From Alphaproteobacteria bacterium (GTDB taxonomy: Bacteria > Pseudomonadota > Alphaproteobacteria > Holosporales > Holosporaceae), in assembly GCA_016870135.1 (NCBI GenBank), contig VGCF01000027.1:1-10729 (forward strand): DNA of 10,729 bases, read 5' to 3'. A program made the position numbers and the translations under genes. Shown piece after piece: positions 7,006 through 10,729 of this stretch. Each line of letters starts with the position of its first letter. The first letter of the stretch is position 1. The notes below the pieces were generated by a model that was given only the letters and a program-made list of their open reading frames with translations, had not been told where the DNA came from and did not search any database.

Positions 7006-7659
7006 ATGAATCCCTTGATTTTGCTTCATTTTTACAAAAAACCAACCTGGTCAATTCTGAAAATGTCTGTTCTGTCTGGTTTATTCGTCACCACTACCCA
7101 CTCGGCCCAAAAAAAGACGTTATGCCCCCTGATCAAGCAAGCTCGCGCCGATGCCAGAATCGTCAAGCACCGCCCCACCTCTGCAAAAATGGTCTCACGC
7201 ATCGTTGCCCCAAAACCACACCCCCCATTGATTAAACCCCTTCGACAATCCCAACACGGCCATTCTCGATACGCGTGTTTGGGTAGCAAGGTCAATTGGC
7301 GATCTGGTCCAGGTTCGGATCACGATGTGGTGTGGTTTTATGAATCACCCGATTGGCCTGTTGTAGTATTAAAAAAGTACAGCAATTGGTATTATATCAA
7401 AGATTTTACAGGGGAATTGGGCTGGGTAAAAGGCGCCATGTTGCGGTTCAAAACGACCCTGCTGATCACAAAAGACACCCCGTTGTACAGCAAAGATCGG
7501 AAAGGCAGCCCCCCAAAAGCTCTATTGAAAAAAGGAGCAATTGTACGGTATATTCAACACGCGGATGAACAATGGATCTATGTGGTGGAACCCAAGAATC
7601 ATTTATATGGATGGATTCTCTCTAGCACCATTTGGCCCAACCCCTCATCCATTCAATGA
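7006..7659 (+). CDS. Exported protein with two bacterial SH3 domains (SH3_4 type)
   Basis: The 217-residue product starts with an N-terminal export signal: basic residues (K11, K12, K19), a hydrophobic stretch (about 20-31) and a possible cleavage after THSA (31-34). A basic, proline-containing linker follows (about 36-87). Two SH3-like units make up the rest, about 88-147 (VNWRSGPGSDHDVVWFY...GWVKGAML) and 150-210 (TPLYS...YGWILSSTIW). The RSGPG turn and GW(V/I) endings are typical of the SH3 family common in Alphaproteobacteria. Such domains usually bind cell-wall peptides; the actual ligand here is unknown. I chose ATG 7006 because the longer frame from 6832 overlaps the rubrerythrin start on the other strand and begins upstream of the promoter. 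A start at 7063 would remove the basic residues of the signal. The stop is 13 bp before rlmB, so the two are probably co-transcribed. Confidence 0.85.
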   Translation: MNPLILLHFYKKPTWSILKMSVLSGLFVTTTHSAQKKTLCPLIKQARADARIVKHRPTSAKMVSRIVAPKPHPPLIKPLRQSQHGHSRYACLGSKVNWRSGPGSDHDVVWFYESPDWPVVVLKKYSNWYYIKDFTGELGWVKGAMLRFKTTLLITKDTPLYSKDRKGSPPKALLKKGAIVRYIQHADEQWIYVVEPKNHLYGWILSSTIWPNPSSIQ

Positions 7660-7672
7660 TAAAAAATCCGCC

Positions 7673-8404
7673 ATGAATCAATCAAAGTCAAAAAACAATC
7701 CCTCTGTTTTATTGTGGGGCAAGCATGTTGTTCAGGCAGTTCTGCACAATCCTGACCGTCATATAGAGTGCCTTTATACCACCAGCACACATCCAGAACC
7801 CCTATTCAATACCCAACGGTGCCCCATTCGTGTGGTCACGACCGATCAATTGGTCCAATGGCTGCCGCGTGGCGCGGTACACCAAGGTGTGGCCGTACGC
7901 ACCAGTCCATTAAATACACCCGATGTCGGGGAATTGGATCCGAAAAAAGGCATGGTTTTAATATTGGACGGCATTGTGGACCCCCATAATGTGGGTGCTT
8001 TGTGGCGCAGTGCTGCTGTATTTGGGGCCTCTGCCTTGATTGTGACCAAAAACAACTGCCCCCCTTTAGACGGAGTAGTGTCTAAAACAGCTTGTGGTGC
8101 CAGCGAATTAATCCCGTGTATCAGTGTCAGCAATTTGGTGCGTGCCATGGAAACCCTGAAGACGAGAGGATTTTTCTGCGTTGGTCTGGCCGAAGAGGGG
8201 GCTATTCCCTTGGAAAATCTCGATTTATGGCCACTGGCGTTGGTGATTGGTTCCGAAGGTGTTGGATTACGTCGTCTGACGCGACAATGCTGTGATGCCC
8301 TGGTATCCATTTCGTCGGCCGGCGCTTTTTCCACCCTGAATGCGTCGGTGGCTGGCGCCATTGCTTTACAAAAAGGCCTTCAAATCGGAAAAACCCAACG
8401 CTGA
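7673..8404 (+). CDS. rlmB: 23S rRNA (guanosine-2251 2'-O)-methyltransferase RlmB (TrmH/SpoU family)
   Basis: RlmB methylates the ribose of G2251 in the P-loop of 23S rRNA, near the peptidyl-transferase centre. The 243-residue product is the same length as E. coli RlmB. An N-terminal substrate-recognition domain (LLWGKHVVQAVL, 13-24; GAVHQGVAVR, 67-76) is followed by a SPOUT knot domain with motif 1 LDGIVDPHNVGALWRSA (98-114; N106, R112), motif 2 LVIGSEGVGLRRL (190-202; E195) and motif 3 (213-227) ending STLNASVA. Motif 3 reads SISSAG where the family usually has SIPMAG, a mild divergence. The ATG at 7673 is chosen because the domain begins there and the preceding gene ends at 7659; the longer in-frame start at 7541 would overlap that gene. 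No clear terminator follows. Confidence 0.95.
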   Translation: MNQSKSKNNPSVLLWGKHVVQAVLHNPDRHIECLYTTSTHPEPLFNTQRCPIRVVTTDQLVQWLPRGAVHQGVAVRTSPLNTPDVGELDPKKGMVLILDGIVDPHNVGALWRSAAVFGASALIVTKNNCPPLDGVVSKTACGASELIPCISVSNLVRAMETLKTRGFFCVGLAEEGAIPLENLDLWPLALVIGSEGVGLRRLTRQCCDALVSISSAGAFSTLNASVAGAIALQKGLQIGKTQR

Positions 8405-8517
8405 TATCCTTAGGGGTGCCAAGTCCCACCCATCAGTCAATCTCTGTTTTGCCTAACCCAAGGGTTGATGGTGTTTCATATGATGTTTACCGTTTTTTGA
8501 TCTTTCCCAGGTGGCCG

Positions 8518-8568
8518 GCGGGTATTGCCCAGACTGCGCTTCATCAGCGGGTATTACCCAGGTTGCAC
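8518..8568 (+). repeat. Two-copy 22-bp direct repeat with GGGTAnTACCC-like hairpin cores
   Basis: Copies at 8518-8539 and 8547-8568 (29-bp period) match at 18 of 22 positions, and all four differences are transitions. Each copy contains a short inverted repeat: GGGTATTACCC is perfect in the second, GGGTATTGCCC allows a G-T pair in the first. A further CCCAGGTGGCC at 8506-8516 resembles the right half of the unit. It could be a protein-binding site or the remnant of a small intergenic repeat family. Function unknown. Confidence 0.6.
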
Positions 8569-8610
8569 ATGTATTTTTTCAATAAAAATTGGATTTTTTC
8601 TATCCTGTTT

Positions 8611-8619
8611 TGATATTCT
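8611..8619 (+). promoter_or_regulatory. Possible extended -10 promoter for the GH19 gene
   Basis: TGATATTCT fits TGnTAtnnT with 4 of 6 core matches, 33 bp before the GH19 ATG in an AT-rich stretch. A TTGGAT at 8589-8594 is 19 bp upstream of the core and only a weak -35. Confidence 0.3.
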
Positions 8620-8652
8620 ATAAAAAAGACGTTGCTCTATTAATTTATTGAA

Positions 8653-9306
8653 ATGTCCTATACTCTATCTATTTTCAGTATTTTGCACAGACTGGTCGGC
8701 ATGGTTCCGGATCAGATTTTATCCGATTTGGCCCATTACACAAAAGTGTGGGCCCCCCCCCATCAATCCATCGACTCTCTATTGTTGGTGGGTCGTTTGG
8801 CCCATTTTCTAGGTCAGTGCGCCCATGAATCGGATCATTTTAACCATAGGTATGAAAATCTAAATTATTCTGCTCGGCGTTTGAAAACCGTGTTCCCCAA
8901 ATATTTTCCTAACAACACCGTGGCACAACAATACGCCAAATGTGACAAAGAGATTGCCTCTAGGGTGTATGCAGGGCGCATGGGTAATGGAGACGAAGCG
9001 TCAGGTGATGGGTTTCGTTTTCGTGGCCGCGGATATTTGCAATTAACAGGCCGCCACCATTACACCCGATTCAGCCAATTTATCGGATACGATTGTGTCC
9101 TTGACCCCGATGCCGTGGCAACAACCTATCCGTTGGTTTCTGCTCTCTTTTTTTTTCAGGATCAATCCTTGTGGCCTTTGTGTGATCAAGGTGTACGCCC
9201 AGACATCATTAAACACATGACTTTTTGCATCAACGGTGGCGTTCAGGGATTAGCGCAACGCACCCAATATGTATATCAATTTTTTGAAAAAATGACTGCA
9301 CAATAA
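8653..9306 (+). CDS. Glycoside hydrolase family 19 protein (chitinase/endolysin-like)
   Basis: The 217-residue protein is a single GH19 domain with no linker or binding module. AHFLGQCAHESDHF (50-63) supplies the first catalytic glutamate (E59) and YENLNYSARRL (67-77) the second (E68). VYAGRMGNGDEASGDG (105-120), FRFRGRGYLQLTGRHHY (121-137) and CINGG (192-196) are the standard GH19 core. Enzymes of this compact type hydrolyse beta-1,4 bonds in peptidoglycan or chitin and are frequent as phage endolysins and prophage remnants. There is no signal peptide, as in many endolysins that need a holin, but no holin or other phage gene is nearby. It could be a domesticated cell-wall hydrolase, an acquired lysin, or a chitin-active enzyme in a host-associated bacterium. 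Catalytic residues are intact, so it looks functional. No clear Shine-Dalgarno precedes the ATG. A weak CCAT-AGA-ATGG hairpin followed by five T (near 9328-9343) could end the transcript. Confidence 0.92.
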   Translation: MSYTLSIFSILHRLVGMVPDQILSDLAHYTKVWAPPHQSIDSLLLVGRLAHFLGQCAHESDHFNHRYENLNYSARRLKTVFPKYFPNNTVAQQYAKCDKEIASRVYAGRMGNGDEASGDGFRFRGRGYLQLTGRHHYTRFSQFIGYDCVLDPDAVATTYPLVSALFFFQDQSLWPLCDQGVRPDIIKHMTFCINGGVQGLAQRTQYVYQFFEKMTAQ

Positions 9307-9353
9307 CGGATTTGATCAAAAACGCCCATAGAATGGTTTTTGGGGATAGATTT

Positions 9354-9375
9354 TTGACAGTCACTGTCTTATAAT
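9354..9375 (+). promoter_or_regulatory. tRNA-Ser promoter region with TATAAT box and overlapping 13-bp palindrome
   Basis: A perfect TATAAT (9370-9375) sits 10 bp before the mature tRNA, as expected for a short-leader tRNA promoter. A perfect TTGACA (9354-9359) lies only 10 bp upstream of it, too close for normal sigma-70 spacing. Between and overlapping them is the perfect palindrome GACAGT-C-ACTGTC (9356-9368), which looks like an operator. The TATAAT is probably the true -10, and the role of TTGACA is uncertain. Confidence 0.6.
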
Positions 9376-9385
9376 GAAAACCATT

Positions 9386-9472
9386 GGATGGGTGGCTGAG
9401 TGGTTAAAAGCACCGGTCTTGAAAACCGGCAAACGTGCAAGCGTTTCGTGGGTTCGAATCCCACCCCATCCG
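9386..9472 (+). tRNA. tRNA-Ser (anticodon TGA)
   Basis: An 87-nt class II tRNA can be folded by hand. The acceptor GGATGGG (9386-9392) pairs with CCCATCC (9465-9471), with discriminator G9472. The D arm closes GCT with AGC. The anticodon stem CCGGT/ACCGG encloses loop CTTGAAA with anticodon TGA at 9420-9422. A long variable arm pairs AAACG with CGTTT. The T stem GTGGG/CCCAC encloses TTCGAAT. It reads UCA and, by wobble, other UCN serine codons. The 3' CCA is not encoded and must be added enzymatically. A run of five T (9476-9480) follows, with the ABC-F gene 22 bp downstream. Confidence 0.98.
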
Positions 9473-9494
9473 CGCTTTTTCAACCAAAGACAAA

Positions 9495-10729
9495 ATGATC
9501 GAACTTAAAGGCGTTTCTCTGAATCGTGGGGCCAAAACACTGTTGAATCAGGCCCATTTATCCATTCACCCCGGGGAAAAAGTGGGGTTGATTGGTGCCA
9601 ATGGTTCTGGAAAATCCACATTATTGTCCCTGTTGCGCAAAGAATTAAAAGAAGATGCCGGCGACGTCATCGTATCCAAGCAATGGCGTATATCCTCTGT
9701 GGCCCAAGAATTAGAACAAAGTAATACAACAGCCATTGATTTTGTATTATCTGGTGATGAGGAATGGGCATCCATTCAAAACCAGTTGACTGTGGCGGAA
9801 CAAGAGGAAAAAACGTCTGAAATTGTGGCATTGCACGACCGATTGGCGACCATTGATGGGTACAGTGCTCCTGCTCGGGCGGCTGAACTGTTGCATGGTC
9901 TGGGCTTTTCTGCCTTACAACAAAACTGGGAGACCCAATCCTTTTCTGGCGGCTGGCAAATGCGTCTGAATTTGGCGCGTGCCTTGATGAAACCGTGCGA
10001 ATTGATGCTGTTGGATGAACCGACCAACCATTTGGATTTGGATGCCATTGTGTGGCTGGAACGCTGGTTGCAACGCTTTTCTGGCACACTGATCATCATT
10101 TCTCACGACAGCGTATTTCTGGACAATGTGGTTCAAAAAATTGTGTGGTTGAATCAAAAGAAATTCGAATCCCACAAGGGAAATTATTCTGACTTTATGG
10201 TATGGCGTGCGGAAAAAATCCAGTCGCATCAAAAAATGGTGGAAAAGCAAGAACAAAAACGCGATCACTTGCAATCCTTTGTAGATCGTTTTCGTGCCAA
10301 GGCCAGTAAGGCAAAACAAGCCCAATCGCGATTAAAAATGTTGGAAAAGATGGAAGTGTTATCCAAAATTCCAAACCAAACCCGTTTTGAATTTCGTATG
10401 CCTGCCGCTGAAAACTGCCCCAATCCTGTGGCCCATTTTAAAGATGGATTTTTGGGATATACGGATAAGGCCATATTGAGGAATTTAACCTTACAGATCG
10501 GACCAAAAGATCGCATCGGTCTGTTGGGGGCCAATGGTGCGGGAAAATCCACGTTGATCAAAACCTTGTCTGGACAATTGCAAATGGTGTCAGGCCAGTA
10601 TACGCGCAGTCCAAAACTGAAAATTGGGTATTTTGCCCAACATCAGTTAGATTTACTGGAGCCGGATCAAACAGCCTATTGGCATTTAGAGCGAGAGTCT
10701 CCTGGCACATCCCCCACCGTATTGCGCAG
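9495..10729 (+). CDS. yheS: ABC-F ATPase of the YheS type, 3' end outside window
   Basis: ABC-F proteins are soluble twin-ATPase factors that bind the ribosomal E site and affect stalled or initiating ribosomes. In the window 411 codons are present. The first ATPase domain has Walker A GANGSGKS (34-41), signature FSGGWQMRLNLARAL (150-164), Walker B LMLLDEPTNHLDLDA (170-184) and switch H204 in ISHD. The inter-domain linker with AKASKAKQAQSRLKMLEKME (about 268-287) follows, then the second domain with Walker A GANGAGKS (345-352) and IGYFAQHQLDLL (377-388). The match to E. coli YheS is close: LLHGLGFS, DRFRAKA.KAKQAQSR, NP, GYFAQHQL. YheS is usually about 630 residues, so about a third is missing to the right. 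The ATG at 9495 starts the ATPase fold directly and has no strong Shine-Dalgarno. It may be transcribed with the tRNA upstream. Confidence 0.93.
   Translation, partial: MIELKGVSLNRGAKTLLNQAHLSIHPGEKVGLIGANGSGKSTLLSLLRKELKEDAGDVIVSKQWRISSVAQELEQSNTTAIDFVLSGDEEWASIQNQLTVAEQEEKTSEIVALHDRLATIDGYSAPARAAELLHGLGFSALQQNWETQSFSGGWQMRLNLARALMKPCELMLLDEPTNHLDLDAIVWLERWLQRFSGTLIIISHDSVFLDNVVQKIVWLNQKKFESHKGNYSDFMVWRAEKIQSHQKMVEKQEQKRDHLQSFVDRFRAKASKAKQAQSRLKMLEKMEVLSKIPNQTRFEFRMPAAENCPNPVAHFKDGFLGYTDKAILRNLTLQIGPKDRIGLLGANGAGKSTLIKTLSGQLQMVSGQYTRSPKLKIGYFAQHQLDLLEPDQTAYWHLERESPGTSPTVLR

Larger units (their letters stand above)
8405..8652 (+). other. Intergenic spacer between rlmB and the GH19 gene
   Basis: These 248 bp hold no convincing gene. 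The only open frame of note begins at a GTG (8416) and has no family features or ribosome-binding site. The spacer contains a short direct repeat with hairpin cores (8518-8568) and, nearer the next gene, an AT-rich stretch with a possible extended -10 promoter. A near palindrome at 8455-8466 (AACCC-AA-GGGTT) has too small a loop for a stable hairpin. I found no classic terminator for rlmB. Confidence 0.5.

Noticed and set aside
7541..7672. N-terminal extension of RlmB from 7541
   Set aside because: It overlaps the end of the SH3 gene in another frame, and the RlmB domain starts at the ATG at 7673, giving exactly the E. coli length.
8416..8613. Small 65-codon gene in the spacer after rlmB
   Set aside because: GTG start, no ribosome-binding site, repeats within it and no recognisable features.
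9328..9343. Intrinsic terminator after the GH19 gene
   Set aside because: The CCAT-AGA-ATGG stem is only four base pairs before five T, too weak to list as a firm terminator.
9566..10561. Minus-strand open frames opposite the ABC-F gene
   Set aside because: They are antisense to conserved Walker, signature and linker motifs and look like shadow frames.

Overview
The window looks like part of a compact chromosome of an alphaproteobacterium, possibly an obligate intracellular lineage such as Holosporales. The class assignment rests on the short DUF3035 (BamF-type) lipoprotein next to lspA, a phosphoglucose-isomerase homologue of the alphaproteobacterial type, and a tandem SH3_4-type exported protein. 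The order-level guess is inference only. Genes are tightly packed, base composition is moderate, and no phage block, IS element, CRISPR array or defence island is visible.

Left two thirds (1-6839) are read on the minus strand. In transcription order they are an erythrin-type rubrerythrin, rlmE, lspA, a small DUF3035 lipoprotein, a degenerate glucose-6-phosphate-isomerase-like gene, and secA. rlmE and lspA overlap by 14 bp, and lspA and the lipoprotein gene by 37 bp. Gaps elsewhere are 20 to 94 bp. This suggests one transcription unit from a promoter near 6870-6898, with a possible extra promoter just before secA. LspA, the lipoprotein and SecA share a theme of export and envelope maturation. 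secA is open to the left edge: after an ordinary motor core of about 820 residues it runs into a tail of more than 350 residues ending in perfect 24-bp tandem repeats (1-117).

Right third (6840-10729) is read on the plus strand. After a divergent promoter region come an exported two-SH3-domain protein, rlmB, a 248-bp spacer with a small hairpin-bearing direct repeat, a family 19 glycoside hydrolase resembling phage lysins, tRNA-Ser(UGA), and a YheS-type ABC-F ATPase cut by the right edge. RlmE, RlmB, tRNA-Ser and the ABC-F protein all serve the ribosome. The SH3 protein and the GH19 enzyme probably act on the cell wall.

Most of the window is housekeeping. The items best worth following are the repeat-bearing SecA tail and the isomerase homologue that has lost its catalytic residues but kept an open frame. 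I saw no clear new multi-gene system.
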